Assembly: GCA_945863605.1 (NCBI GenBank)
Contig: CAMAZP010000008.1
Span: 41,365 to 105,364, forward strand
DNA length: 64,000 nucleotides
Direction: 5' to 3'
DNA from: Chitinophaga pinensis
GTDB taxonomy: Bacteria; Bacteroidota; Bacteroidia; Flavobacteriales_D; Crocinitomicaceae
The position numbers were made by a program, and so were the translations under genes. The notes below the pieces were generated by a model that worked only from the letters and a program-made list of their open reading frames with translations, was not told the origin of the DNA and did not search any database. Shown here piece by piece: positions 1 through 8,306 of the stretch (the first letter of the stretch is position 1; the number at the start of each line of letters is the position of its first letter).

Positions 1-488
1 TGAACCGTAATCATTGAAGAAGTGTCTTTTTTATGCAAGGTCAGCTCATTCAATGCAAAGTTATCTGCTCCAAATAAATCTTCTTCTGTATGCACTCGCA
101 ATAAGGAACGCATCTGAAATTCGTATTCTTTATTTTTTACTTGTGCCAAGGTTTCATACATTGCATCTTTAGAAATATTTGCCAAGAAACCTAATCTTCC
201 TGTGTTGATTCCCATGATAGGAACTCCAGAATTCCGAATGTAACTTACTGTTTTCAAAAAAGTTCCGTCTCCACCCATACTGATTACTAAATCTAAACCA
301 GAATGAAAATCTTTATGGTCTCTAAAAACTTCATAGTTTTCTGAAATCCCCGCTTTTTGAATTAATTGATGATTCAATTCTTCTTCAATCACAGGTTTCC
401 ATCCAAATTCTTCTAAAATTTCGAGTAACTTGATGAAATATTCAGCTATTTGTTTGTTGACTTTTCTTCCGTAAATGGCTACTCGCAT
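1..488 (-). CDS. nadK: NAD kinase, 3' end cut by the window edge
   Basis: NAD kinase phosphorylates NAD to NADP with ATP in the cytoplasm. I translated the minus strand from ATG at 488. The protein starts MRVAIYGRKVNKQIAEYF and runs open to the window edge, about 162 residues. Seen: the catalytic and nucleotide-binding motif GGDGTFLKTV, then MGINTGRLGFLA and FALNELTLHKKDTSSMITV, in the order expected for the PpnK family (usually about 290 residues). The C-terminal part is outside the window. The start codon lies 2 bp after the stop of the CBS-domain gene upstream on the same strand, so the two are probably co-transcribed. The family call is secure because of the GGDGT and NTGRLGFLA motifs. 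Confidence 0.93.
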   Translation of the reverse strand, partial: MRVAIYGRKVNKQIAEYFIKLLEILEEFGWKPVIEEELNHQLIQKAGISENYEVFRDHKDFHSGLDLVISMGGDGTFLKTVSYIRNSGVPIMGINTGRLGFLANISKDAMYETLAQVKNKEYEFQMRSLLRVHTEEDLFGADNFALNELTLHKKDTSSMITV

Positions 489-490
489 AC

Positions 491-1153
491 TCAAAACTTC
501 ATAAAATTCATTAAGGCATCATAGCGCCAATTTAAATCTTCATCGCCCATTCCATATTGAAATGAAGCTTTAACAAGGTAGTCGTAACGTTCGAAAGTAC
601 GAATGATACTAGTTAAATCTAATTGATTGATTTTCAACGTCACATCTAGTTTCGTAGAATCTGGGTTAGAAAGTATGTACGAACTTAAAATACGCGCATT
701 GTTACTTTCCACGATTTGTGCAATTTGCGCCATTGAATAATCAACGGTATTTATTTCCAAAATTAAAATTCCACCTGTTTCCTTAATACTTCCAGTGTTG
801 GCTAATTCGGTCATTAGCTTGTAAATACTTGTACAACCTACATAATGTTCTTGTTCGTCTAAAATTGGAATTACACTCAACTTAAACTCTGACATTTTGG
901 CTAGCACTTCATATATGTGTGCTGAAGATTTAACGTGAGGTCGAGGTAAATGTTGAAACAAACCATCCAATGTTTTATCCAAATCTAAATGATCGAGAAT
1001 ATTAGACTCTGAAACAATGCCCACAAAATTCCCGTTTTTAAGGACAGGTAAGTGTGAAACCTTGAATTCATCCATCCAATTTATGGCCTTTTCGCCTGTA
1101 TCTGTGTGTACTAGAGGAGGTATTTCCTCAGTAATTAAATCATTTGCTATCAT
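491..1153 (-). CDS. CBS-domain protein (pair of CBS motifs)
   Basis: This is a soluble protein of about 220 residues. Two CBS-like segments fill the N-terminal 120 residues: one around VSHLPVLKNGNFVGIVSE and one around LSVIPILDEQEHYVGCTSI. A C-terminal ACT-like alpha/beta region follows (GILILEINTVDYSMAQIA, then ILSSYILSN). CBS pairs usually bind adenine nucleotides and act as sensors; the ligand here is unknown. I chose ATG at 1153; an in-frame TTG at 1165 would add only four residues. The gene ends 2 bp before nadK, which suggests one operon, and it is divergent from pdxJ. From memory this nadK-CBS-pdxJ order recurs in flavobacteria. A role tied to NAD or vitamin B6 metabolism is inference only. 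Confidence 0.85.
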   Translation of the reverse strand: MIANDLITEEIPPLVHTDTGEKAINWMDEFKVSHLPVLKNGNFVGIVSESNILDHLDLDKTLDGLFQHLPRPHVKSSAHIYEVLAKMSEFKLSVIPILDEQEHYVGCTSIYKLMTELANTGSIKETGGILILEINTVDYSMAQIAQIVESNNARILSSYILSNPDSTKLDVTLKINQLDLTSIIRTFERYDYLVKASFQYGMGDEDLNWRYDALMNFMKF

Positions 1154-1217
1154 AAGAAGTGCCAAAGTAGTAAAATCCTTTCAGAGTTTGTAATTTTGCT
1201 TGTCAAATTTTATACCA

Positions 1218-1934
1218 ATGTCGAAACTTAGTGTCAATATCAATAAAATAGCAACCATCCGAAATGCACGTGGTGGAACAATGCCAAATGTGGTTCAATT
1301 CGCCATTGATTGCGAGCGTTTCGGTGCAGATGGAATTACGATTCACCCTCGACCTGATGAACGACACATTACCACAAAAGACACTTATGAATTAAAGGAA
1401 GTAGTGACGACAGAGTTCAATATCGAAGGTTATCCCGACGCGCGATTTATGCAATTAATAAAAGATTTGCGACCAACACAAGCGACTTTAGTTCCAGATC
1501 CACCGGGAGTTTTGACATCCAACGCTGGCTGGGATACGATTCAATATTTTGATTTTCTGCAAGAAATTTGTCAAACGATAAAAGATTTAGGAGTTCGCAC
1601 TTCGATTTTTATTGAACCAAAAAATGAGTTGATTGAAAATGCTGCAAAACTTGGTGTTGAGCGAATTGAATTGTACACAGGACCATACGCAGAGCAGTAT
1701 GCTTTCAATAGAGAAGAGGCAATTGTAGCTTATGTTGAAGCAACAAAATTCGCTGTTGCTGTTGGCTTAGGAATCAATGCTGGACATGATTTAAGTTTAG
1801 AAAATCTTCGTTATTTCAAACAATCTTTAGTTCAATTAGATGAGGTTTCTATTGGGCATGCTTTAATTTCAGATGCTTTGTATTTGGGTATTGAAAATAC
1901 GATTCAGCGTTATAAGTTGATGCTTGCTGATTAA
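1218..1934 (+). CDS. pdxJ: pyridoxine 5'-phosphate synthase
   Basis: PdxJ condenses 1-deoxyxylulose 5-phosphate with 3-amino-2-oxopropyl phosphate to give pyridoxine 5'-phosphate, the ring-closing step of the DXP-dependent vitamin B6 route. The 238-residue product has the family N-terminus SVNINKIATIRNARGG, the segment GADGITIHPRPDERHI, then TLVPDPPG, SIFIEPKNELI, LGINAGHDLS and the closing EVSIGHALISDALYLG, all in the expected TIM-barrel order. The length matches the family (about 240). ATG at 1218 was chosen because it places the conserved start correctly; a TTG at 1200 would add six unsupported residues. The gene is divergent from the CBS gene, with 64 bp between the two starts. A TAATTTTG motif at 1191-1198 could be its -7 element. 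Confidence 0.95.
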   Translation: MSKLSVNINKIATIRNARGGTMPNVVQFAIDCERFGADGITIHPRPDERHITTKDTYELKEVVTTEFNIEGYPDARFMQLIKDLRPTQATLVPDPPGVLTSNAGWDTIQYFDFLQEICQTIKDLGVRTSIFIEPKNELIENAAKLGVERIELYTGPYAEQYAFNREEAIVAYVEATKFAVAVGLGINAGHDLSLENLRYFKQSLVQLDEVSIGHALISDALYLGIENTIQRYKLMLAD

Positions 1935-1971
1935 TTTATTATATTTAATTGTTTTGATTGATTTAACCATA

Positions 1972-3081
1972 TCAATTTTTATCAATGATGACCGACCTCT
2001 TCGGATAAGGAATCATAATTTTATGTTCTCTGAATAAGCGATCAATTTCGAAGCGAATTTCAGATTTGTAAATACTTATATCCCAACTCTGATCAGCCCA
2101 AAAAACAAGTTGAATTTCTAATCCTGAATCACCGAAATTATTTAATATAACAGACACTGGATGAGTACTTTTAACTTTGGGATGAGCTAATGCAGCTTGT
2201 TTTAATAAACGTTGAACAAGTTCCATATCACTCCCATAATCAACAGAAATATCAATTTTAAAACGTGACAATTCTGAACCATGACTCCAATTTGCGATTT
2301 GTTCTTGTGTCAATTTTGTATTAGGAATAATCAACATATTGCCATCTCTAGTTTGAATTTCTGTAGTTCTGACGTTTATTTTTACAATTTTTGCAATTAT
2401 TCCTTCTTTATCTCCATTATTTCCAATTGAACTAATTTCTACAATATCTCCAATTCGAATGTTACCTTCAAAAAGTAAAACAATACCTCCAAACATATCT
2501 TTAAATACATCTTGTAAACCCAGTCCAACTCCCACTAACAAAGCCGCAGAACCAGTTAAAAGCAATGTTAGATCGATGTTTAATATTTGAAAACATAATA
2601 AAATCGAAAAAACATAAATTACATATCTTGTTACTTGCATGTACACGTATTCTGTTGCTAAATCATGACTTTCACTATTTCTAAATTTACGACCTAAATA
2701 CAAGCGAACTAGATTTACTAAAATTCGTGCGCCATAAAACACAGAAACGATTACTAAAATGTCGTAGAAATCTAGTTGAAAGGATTTTAAATCAATTAAT
2801 TTAAAGTCAAGAAAGTCACCAAAGGTTATGTCTTTATTATTGAATTTAAAACTCAAAACTCCTACATAAATAGCCAATAAATAGACACTTTGACTGATTA
2901 ATTTCAACCAAGTTAAGCGACGACCTTGGATATTGATGTTTGCAGATTTAGCGTATTTTTTTAATAATTTATGAACTACTCGACGGAGAATTGCAGCAAT
3001 TAAGAATATGATTGCCAAGAAAATAAGATTCCAAAAGCAAATGTTAAATGGTCCGATTTTGAATAAAGTTGCGCTAAACAT
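1972..3081 (-). CDS. MscS-family mechanosensitive ion channel
   Basis: This small-conductance mechanosensitive channel would protect the cell from osmotic downshock at the inner membrane. The 369-residue protein has hydrophobic helices near residues 12-33, 62-82, 107-126 and 148-170. The pore-lining helix is rich in Gly and Ala (SAALLVGVGLGLQDVF) and is followed by the MscS signature GGIVLLFEGNIRIGDIVEI. The beta domain with IPNTKL and the alpha/beta C-terminal domain come next. It starts 2 bp after the dnaG stop on the same strand, so it is probably the last gene of the polyprenyl synthase-lipoprotein-dnaG operon. MscS paralogues vary in ion preference and gating, which cannot be read from sequence here. 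Confidence 0.92.
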   Translation of the reverse strand: MFSATLFKIGPFNICFWNLIFLAIIFLIAAILRRVVHKLLKKYAKSANINIQGRRLTWLKLISQSVYLLAIYVGVLSFKFNNKDITFGDFLDFKLIDLKSFQLDFYDILVIVSVFYGARILVNLVRLYLGRKFRNSESHDLATEYVYMQVTRYVIYVFSILLCFQILNIDLTLLLTGSAALLVGVGLGLQDVFKDMFGGIVLLFEGNIRIGDIVEISSIGNNGDKEGIIAKIVKINVRTTEIQTRDGNMLIIPNTKLTQEQIANWSHGSELSRFKIDISVDYGSDMELVQRLLKQAALAHPKVKSTHPVSVILNNFGDSGLEIQLVFWADQSWDISIYKSEIRFEIDRLFREHKIMIPYPKRSVIIDKN

Positions 3082-3083
3082 AA

Positions 3084-5054
3084 TTATCTTAAAATTATTC
3101 GACCTAGTTTTTCGGAAAAGACTTTCTTCACTCGTTCATAAGCCATTTGCTCGGAAAGCAATAGTAATAAATCGTTGTCCTCAAAGGTTTCACTTGACAG
3201 TTTTCGTTTTATTTTTTTTATGTGTAAATCTACTTTATTGTACTTAAAATTGTAAATTGAAAAAATGACCGTTGAATACAAATCATCGCTTTCTAATCGT
3301 GTGAAAATATTTTTTTTGACGACCCAATTATGACTTAATTCTTGCTCGTTAGATTCGATATCGCTTACAAAACTTACAATTTCTTGATCCTCATGTCTCA
3401 AAAAGAACGAAGAGGTGTAAAGTGTATTTTCACTCAAACCCTCCACAAATTGACTGTAAATTTTTGAAAACATAGGAAAATCGAAAGTCAATTCGTCTTT
3501 ATTTAATTCTTCGTGTATAAGCTCAATGACGCTCGTTTTGTTTTTTTCAGTGTCAACTGCATTTGGAATATGAACTTCGTTAATTCCATATTTCATTAAC
3601 AAGCGAATCAGTTCTTTTTCAAACAAGAAATTGCTTTCGTTCTCATTTTGTACTAATTCAGGTGCTTGATTTGTATCAAAAAAACCGTTGTTTTGAGGTA
3701 AAGGAGCTTCTTTTAATTCCGGTTCTTGAATTTGTTTTGCAATCGTGTTTTTTCGCAAACGCATCAACTCATTACTAATGATTGTTTCACTAATATCGAA
3801 TTGTTTTGCAATTTCTTGCACATATACCGAACGCGTTATTTGGTCAGGAATCAACGAAACAGAATGAACGATTTCTCGAATTAACTCCGATTTTTTAAGA
3901 GGATCAGACTCTCCTTCTTTCAGTAAAATCGATGCTTTAAAGGTTATGAAATCTTGTTTATGTGATTTTATAAAGGTTTCTAATTCGCTTGTGCTTGTCT
4001 TTTTTGCGAACGAATCAGGATCTTCTCCATCGGGAAAAAGCACAACTTTTACGTTCATACCTTCCTCCAAAATCAAATCAATTCCTCTAAAACTAGCTTT
4101 AATTCCTGCTGCATCGCCATCATATAAAATCGTTAAATTTTGCGTGTAGCGTTTCACCAATTTAATTTGCTCCTTCGTTAATGAAGTGCCTGAAGAGGAA
4201 ACCACATTTTGAATCCCTGATTGGTGCATGGAAATTACATCTGTATAACCTTCACACAACAAACATTCGTCATATTTAACGATGTCGCCTTTGGCAAAAA
4301 ACAAACCGTAAAGTATTTCACTTTTGTTGTAAATGATACTTTCTGGTGAGTTGAAATATTTTGCAATTTTTTTATCTGTGAAAAGCGTTCGACCTCCAAA
4401 ACCTAAAACTCTTCCTGAAATACTGTGAATTGGAAACATTACTCTTCCGCGGAAAAAGTCGAAGTTGCGATCGTCTTTAGTTTTTACTAAACCAACGTTT
4501 TGTAAATACTCTAATTTGTATCCTTTTGCAATTGCAGCTTTCGTAAAATCGTCACTAACATTAATGCTATAACCTAATTGAAAACGTTCGATGATTTCTT
4601 TTCGGAAACCTCTTTCTTCAAAATAAGTGATTCCAATTGCTTTGCCCTCTTCACTTTCGTGCAGATTTTGCATAAAATGATTTTTCGCAAATTCATTAAT
4701 GATATACAATGAATCTCGTTCAGATTTTACAGCTAATTCAGCTGCAGTTGGTGCAGTTTCTTCAGGGATTTGAACGTTGTATTTGTCAGCAAGCCAGCGC
4801 AAGGCCTCAGGGTAAGAAAAATGTTCTTTTTCCATCAAAAAAGTCACAACTGAACCTCCTTTCCCTGTTGAGAAACACTTGAAAATTTGCTTTGCAGGGG
4901 AAACAACAAACGAAGGTGTTTTCTCATCCGTAAAAGGACTTAATCCTTTGAGATTCGAACCAGCGCGCTTAAGACTTACAAATTCCCCAATAACCTCCTC
5001 AATACGAGCAGTTTGTATAATCTCATCAATCGTATGACTTGGAATTTTACTCAT
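3084..5054 (-). CDS. dnaG: DNA primase with a degenerate zinc-ribbon
   Basis: DnaG makes the RNA primers for lagging-strand replication. The protein has 656 residues. The N-terminal CHC2-type region is recognisable (LKGLSPFTDEKTPSF, then FKCFSTGKGG), but three of the four zinc ligands are replaced: Ser39, Thr42 and Thr63 stand where Cys, His and Cys are expected, and only Cys60 remains. The central catalytic core and TOPRIM motifs are intact: FRGRVMFPI, GFGGR, LLCEGYTDVISMHQSG, SSSGTSLT and ILYDGDAAG. The C-terminal part is poorly conserved and would hold the helicase-binding domain. It overlaps the upstream lipoprotein gene by 4 bp. From memory, flavobacterial primases also show a GLSPF-type substituted zinc region, so this is likely lineage-wide rather than damage. 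Confidence 0.95.
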   Translation of the reverse strand: MSKIPSHTIDEIIQTARIEEVIGEFVSLKRAGSNLKGLSPFTDEKTPSFVVSPAKQIFKCFSTGKGGSVVTFLMEKEHFSYPEALRWLADKYNVQIPEETAPTAAELAVKSERDSLYIINEFAKNHFMQNLHESEEGKAIGITYFEERGFRKEIIERFQLGYSINVSDDFTKAAIAKGYKLEYLQNVGLVKTKDDRNFDFFRGRVMFPIHSISGRVLGFGGRTLFTDKKIAKYFNSPESIIYNKSEILYGLFFAKGDIVKYDECLLCEGYTDVISMHQSGIQNVVSSSGTSLTKEQIKLVKRYTQNLTILYDGDAAGIKASFRGIDLILEEGMNVKVVLFPDGEDPDSFAKKTSTSELETFIKSHKQDFITFKASILLKEGESDPLKKSELIREIVHSVSLIPDQITRSVYVQEIAKQFDISETIISNELMRLRKNTIAKQIQEPELKEAPLPQNNGFFDTNQAPELVQNENESNFLFEKELIRLLMKYGINEVHIPNAVDTEKNKTSVIELIHEELNKDELTFDFPMFSKIYSQFVEGLSENTLYTSSFFLRHEDQEIVSFVSDIESNEQELSHNWVVKKNIFTRLESDDLYSTVIFSIYNFKYNKVDLHIKKIKRKLSSETFEDNDLLLLLSEQMAYERVKKVFSEKLGRIILR

Positions 5055-5461
5055 TCTTCAGGATAGCCAAAGTCTTTTTTGGTTACTAATTTACCTTTTT
5101 CATTGTATGTTTTCCATACACCAACCGTTTTATCATTCTTGTATTCTCCTGTGTAATGAATTGCACCGTTTGGATATTTCACAATTGTAAAACCTTCTCG
5201 TTTGCCATTTTCATATAATGTCATAGAAAGTTCATTTCCAGTTTCAGAATAAAATGTCCATTTGCCATTTCTGTCGCCTTTTTTTGTCAACATTCCTTGA
5301 AACTTGATTTGTTTTTTACCAGGATACCATTCAGTAAAACGTCCATTTTTAATTTCAGTAAGTTTTTCAGTTTTTGGTTTTTGAGTTGTTTCTTTCTCGT
5401 TTTTATCTGTACAAGCAACAGCAATGAAAAGTAATAAAAAGGTATAAAGTGCAAGTTTCAT
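5051..5461 (-). CDS. MORN-repeat lipoprotein (YwqK-like)
   Basis: A predicted lipoprotein of 136 residues. A short hydrophobic signal ends in the lipobox IAVAC, placing the lipidated Cys near residue 17. A charged linker follows, then beta-hairpin repeats of MORN/YwqK type: GRFTEWYPGKKQIKFQG, RNGKWTFYSETG, REGFTIVKYPNG and TVGVWKTYNEKGK. Such repeats are common in Bacteroidota envelope proteins and are named after YwqK antitoxins, but there is no toxin gene here, so a toxin-antitoxin role is not supported. It starts 2 bp after the polyprenyl synthase stop and overlaps dnaG by 4 bp, so it is translationally coupled inside that operon. Function unknown. Confidence 0.8.
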   Translation of the reverse strand: MKLALYTFLLLFIAVACTDKNEKETTQKPKTEKLTEIKNGRFTEWYPGKKQIKFQGMLTKKGDRNGKWTFYSETGNELSMTLYENGKREGFTIVKYPNGAIHYTGEYKNDKTVGVWKTYNEKGKLVTKKDFGYPEE

Positions 5462-5463
5462 AT

Positions 5464-6441
5464 TTATTTATCTCTATTTATAGTGTAATGAACTAATCCA
5501 ATTAAAGAACGTTTTGCAACACTTTCAGGGAGTGGCTGAAGGATTGTCAATGCTTCGTTTGCAAGTTCAGTCATTCGTTGATATGCATATTCAATTCCAC
5601 CATTATTGATTACTAATTGAATCGCTTTTTGGATATATTTTGATTCTTCGTTATGGTTTTTTACAATGTCCACCAACTCCGAACGCGCTTCTTTTGAGCC
5701 ATGATTGATGGTGTAAATGATCGGCAAGGTCATTTTCTGTTCTCGGATGTCATTTCCTGTAGGTTTTCCAATATTCCCGGGGCTTCCGAAGTCGAAAATA
5801 TCGTCTTTAATTTGGAAGGCTAAACCAACTAATTCTCCAAATTTACGCATAGTTTCTCGTTGCTCTATTGCGCCAACGCTAATTGCTCCTGCTTCACAGC
5901 AAGTTGCGATTAATGATGCTGTTTTTTTTCGAATTACCTCAAAATAGATTTCTTCTGTGATATCTAAATGGCGTGCTTTTTCAATTTGCAATAACTCTCC
6001 TTCGCTCATCTCTCGGACAGCTCTAGCTACAACTCCCAATAAATCAGTATTATTTTTTTCTATTGATAGCAAAAGAATTCGAGAAAGCATATAATCTCCA
6101 ACTAAAACAGCTATTTTATTTTTCCAAAGAGCATTAACTGAAAAAAAACCACGACGTTCATTTGCATCATCAACCACATCATCATGAACTAGTGTTGCAG
6201 TATGTAATAATTCCACTAATGATGCTGCATCAAAAGTAGTTTCATTTATGTCACCAAGCATTTTAGCAGTTAAAAACACAAACATCGGACGCATTTGTTT
6301 GCCTTTTCTTTTTACGATATAATGTGTAACTTTATCTAGGAGTGGTACATCAGAATGCATGGTGTTTTTGAAATGTTTCTCAAATTGAGTGAGTTCAATT
6401 TCAATTGGTGCCATAATTTCCTTAACTGTTTGCATATGCAA
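5464..6441 (-). CDS. long-chain polyprenyl diphosphate synthase
   Basis: This trans-prenyltransferase condenses isopentenyl diphosphate onto an allylic diphosphate, probably making the side chain of menaquinone. Seen: the first aspartate-rich motif DDVVDD (residues 87-92) after LLHTATLVH, and the second, DDIFDF (213-218), after LVGLAFQIK. The region RKGKQMRPMFVFLTAKML is also typical of IspB/HepT-like enzymes. The length, 325 residues, is normal. Product chain length cannot be read reliably from sequence. The start is ambiguous: ATG codons lie at 6441, 6435 and 6414. A TAnnTTTG-like element on the minus strand at 6439-6446 overlaps the first of them and favours 6435 or 6414. It is the first gene of the operon that includes dnaG. 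Confidence 0.9.
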   Translation of the reverse strand: MHMQTVKEIMAPIEIELTQFEKHFKNTMHSDVPLLDKVTHYIVKRKGKQMRPMFVFLTAKMLGDINETTFDAASLVELLHTATLVHDDVVDDANERRGFFSVNALWKNKIAVLVGDYMLSRILLLSIEKNNTDLLGVVARAVREMSEGELLQIEKARHLDITEEIYFEVIRKKTASLIATCCEAGAISVGAIEQRETMRKFGELVGLAFQIKDDIFDFGSPGNIGKPTGNDIREQKMTLPIIYTINHGSKEARSELVDIVKNHNEESKYIQKAIQLVINNGGIEYAYQRMTELANEALTILQPLPESVAKRSLIGLVHYTINRDK

Positions 6442-6610
6442 ATATAGGTATTAGACAGGCAAAACACTTAATTAAAAACAAAAGGAAGAAAACATAATTT
6501 AAAAATATGTTACTTACAATTATTAATTTCTAGGGTTTAGGTGAATATTGTCTTAAAATGAAATGCTACTAACTTAAATTAAGCACAGAAATATCAAATA
6601 ACTTGAAATA

Positions 6611-6642
6611 AAAATGGCTACATCAAATGATGTAGCCATTTT
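6611..6642 (-). terminator. rho-independent terminator after the esterase gene
   Basis: A perfect 15-bp inverted repeat (6611-6625 and 6628-6642) with a 2-nt gap, arm tggctacatca, begins about 20 bp beyond the stop of the minus-strand esterase gene. The outer pairs are A:T, so a T-rich tail follows on the minus transcript. Confidence 0.8.
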
Positions 6643-6660
6643 ATTAGAACTAGTACAATG

Positions 6661-8256
6661 TTATTCTATAATTAATCTTTTAGTTATTCTATTTCCACCA
6701 ACATTCAATTCTACTAGGTAAACCCCTGAACTGAAATTTGATGTATTTATGTTTTCTGTAATTGAACTTGTTACAAAACCAAAGTTTTTAGTAATCAAAG
6801 TTTTACCAGAAAGATCAACTAATTTTAAAATAACTGAAGATTCAGTGTTCAGATTAAAACTAATTATAGCGTCAGAGCTAGTTGGATTTGGATAAATTTG
6901 AATAGAAGAAATTGCATTATCAATTTCATTGATAGTTGAGATACCATCAAGGTTCGTTCCCCTAACGATTCTTCTGCAAAAATAACCTAAAGTTGAATCA
7001 ATGTAAGCCATTGATTTTGACATACTCATGTTAGGATTTTGTTGAAGATTTGAGACATGTGCTTGAGTACCTTGAGCTGCAGGTAAACCTAAAGATAAAG
7101 CTATATTAACCGTTGTTGTTGAATCCCAAAAATCCCATGGAGAACCTTCAAAAGGATTACCTGTTAAAAATGGAAATACATTATCAACTGGTGCGCCAAT
7201 TACAGTTCCTCCGATATCTGACAAACCTGCAACGTTTTGCGATGCTGCATTTGCTGCAAGCGTGTATGGATCATTACTAGCATTTACAACATCAAAAACT
7301 GTATTATTCCCTAATAAATTTGCTTTTTTCATTACATCATAACTACCGCTAATATCTGTTGTAACTATACCTATAGATGCGATTGCAACATCACCAGTTG
7401 TGTAAGTTGCAACAGGATCAGTTGGACAATGAACAGCAATCATAGGAACATCACCAGCTTCTAGCCAGCTCAAATCTCCCATTCCACCACCCATACTACA
7501 AACCATGTGAATATCATTTGAATATCCTAAGTTTGTCTCTATATTAAATTGACCTCCAATACCGTCCCAATCACCAATGATTGTTGTGTCTACAAGAGGT
7601 AAAGCATTTGCGTCAAGAAATTTAGGTAATTGAATCTCAGCTAATTTATCAACTGTTGCATATCCCAATGCAATCCAACCACCTGAACCTTGTCCACACA
7701 AAATAATTTTAGATGTATCAATTCCCCATTGATTTCCATTCTCATAATCCTTTCTGAAGTAACGAACAGCACTTTTTGTATCTTGAATTGCTCTATAAAC
7801 AGCTTTCATTAAGCTTGCTGCTCTGTCTGCTTGAGTAGGTGCTGCAGGATTCCAACCCAAACGGTATTCTAAATTTGCAACTGTATATCCTCTTTTTGCA
7901 TAACTTTGACAGATTTGAGAAGTTGCAAAATCAAATCTTGAACCAGTTGGATTACCATTATAAATAATTGGTAAAAAAGTACCTGTGTGCAACATAATGA
8001 TTAATGGTCTTTCAATCAATGTATCATTAACTGGTTGATAAAAATCAAAAACCAATGCAGGAGCTTGTGGTATTGTACCTGTTTGTACGTATGGTAACCC
8101 TGCAGATTCAGCAATTACAGAGTTATTTACACTGTATACAATACCAGTATCTACAGTAATACTAGAAAATACTTCATTGATAAACCTTTGATTTTGTCCA
8201 AAAACAGAGGAGTAAGAAAGAAGAGCAAGAATAAAAGGTAAAATTGTTTTTTTCAT
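6661..8256 (-). CDS. secreted alpha/beta-hydrolase (esterase-like) with T9SS sorting tail
   Basis: A 531-residue protein with signal peptide MKKTILPFILALLSYSSVFG. An alpha/beta-hydrolase domain carries LIIMLHTGTF (oxyanion region, residues 85-94) and the nucleophile elbow GQGSGGW with Ser191. The segment MIAVHCPTDPVATY probably holds the acid residue. The C-terminal 75 or so residues form a type A T9SS sorting domain (IQIYPNPTSS, then SSGVYLVELNVGG and ITKRLIIE). It should therefore be exported by Sec and moved through the outer membrane by T9SS. The usual HGGxF oxyanion motif reads HTGTF here, so activity may differ from classical carboxylesterases. Substrate unknown. It lies downstream of a TonB-dependent receptor on the same strand, 50 bp away, so the two may share a transcript. 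Confidence 0.85.
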   Translation of the reverse strand: MKKTILPFILALLSYSSVFGQNQRFINEVFSSITVDTGIVYSVNNSVIAESAGLPYVQTGTIPQAPALVFDFYQPVNDTLIERPLIIMLHTGTFLPIIYNGNPTGSRFDFATSQICQSYAKRGYTVANLEYRLGWNPAAPTQADRAASLMKAVYRAIQDTKSAVRYFRKDYENGNQWGIDTSKIILCGQGSGGWIALGYATVDKLAEIQLPKFLDANALPLVDTTIIGDWDGIGGQFNIETNLGYSNDIHMVCSMGGGMGDLSWLEAGDVPMIAVHCPTDPVATYTTGDVAIASIGIVTTDISGSYDVMKKANLLGNNTVFDVVNASNDPYTLAANAASQNVAGLSDIGGTVIGAPVDNVFPFLTGNPFEGSPWDFWDSTTTVNIALSLGLPAAQGTQAHVSNLQQNPNMSMSKSMAYIDSTLGYFCRRIVRGTNLDGISTINEIDNAISSIQIYPNPTSSDAIISFNLNTESSVILKLVDLSGKTLITKNFGFVTSSITENINTSNFSSGVYLVELNVGGNRITKRLIIE

Positions 8257-8306
8257 ATTTTTTTTTTAAATGTTACTAAAATTAAGCATAATTTATTAAA
8301 CAGCTA

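Noticed and set aside
3008..4149. Plus-strand open frames at 3008-3247 and 3946-4149
   Set aside because: They are antisense to mscS and dnaG and give no recognisable protein.
5051..5461. Toxin-antitoxin module (YwqK name)
   Set aside because: Only the MORN-type lipoprotein is present, with no toxin partner; the flanking genes are polyprenyl synthase and dnaG.
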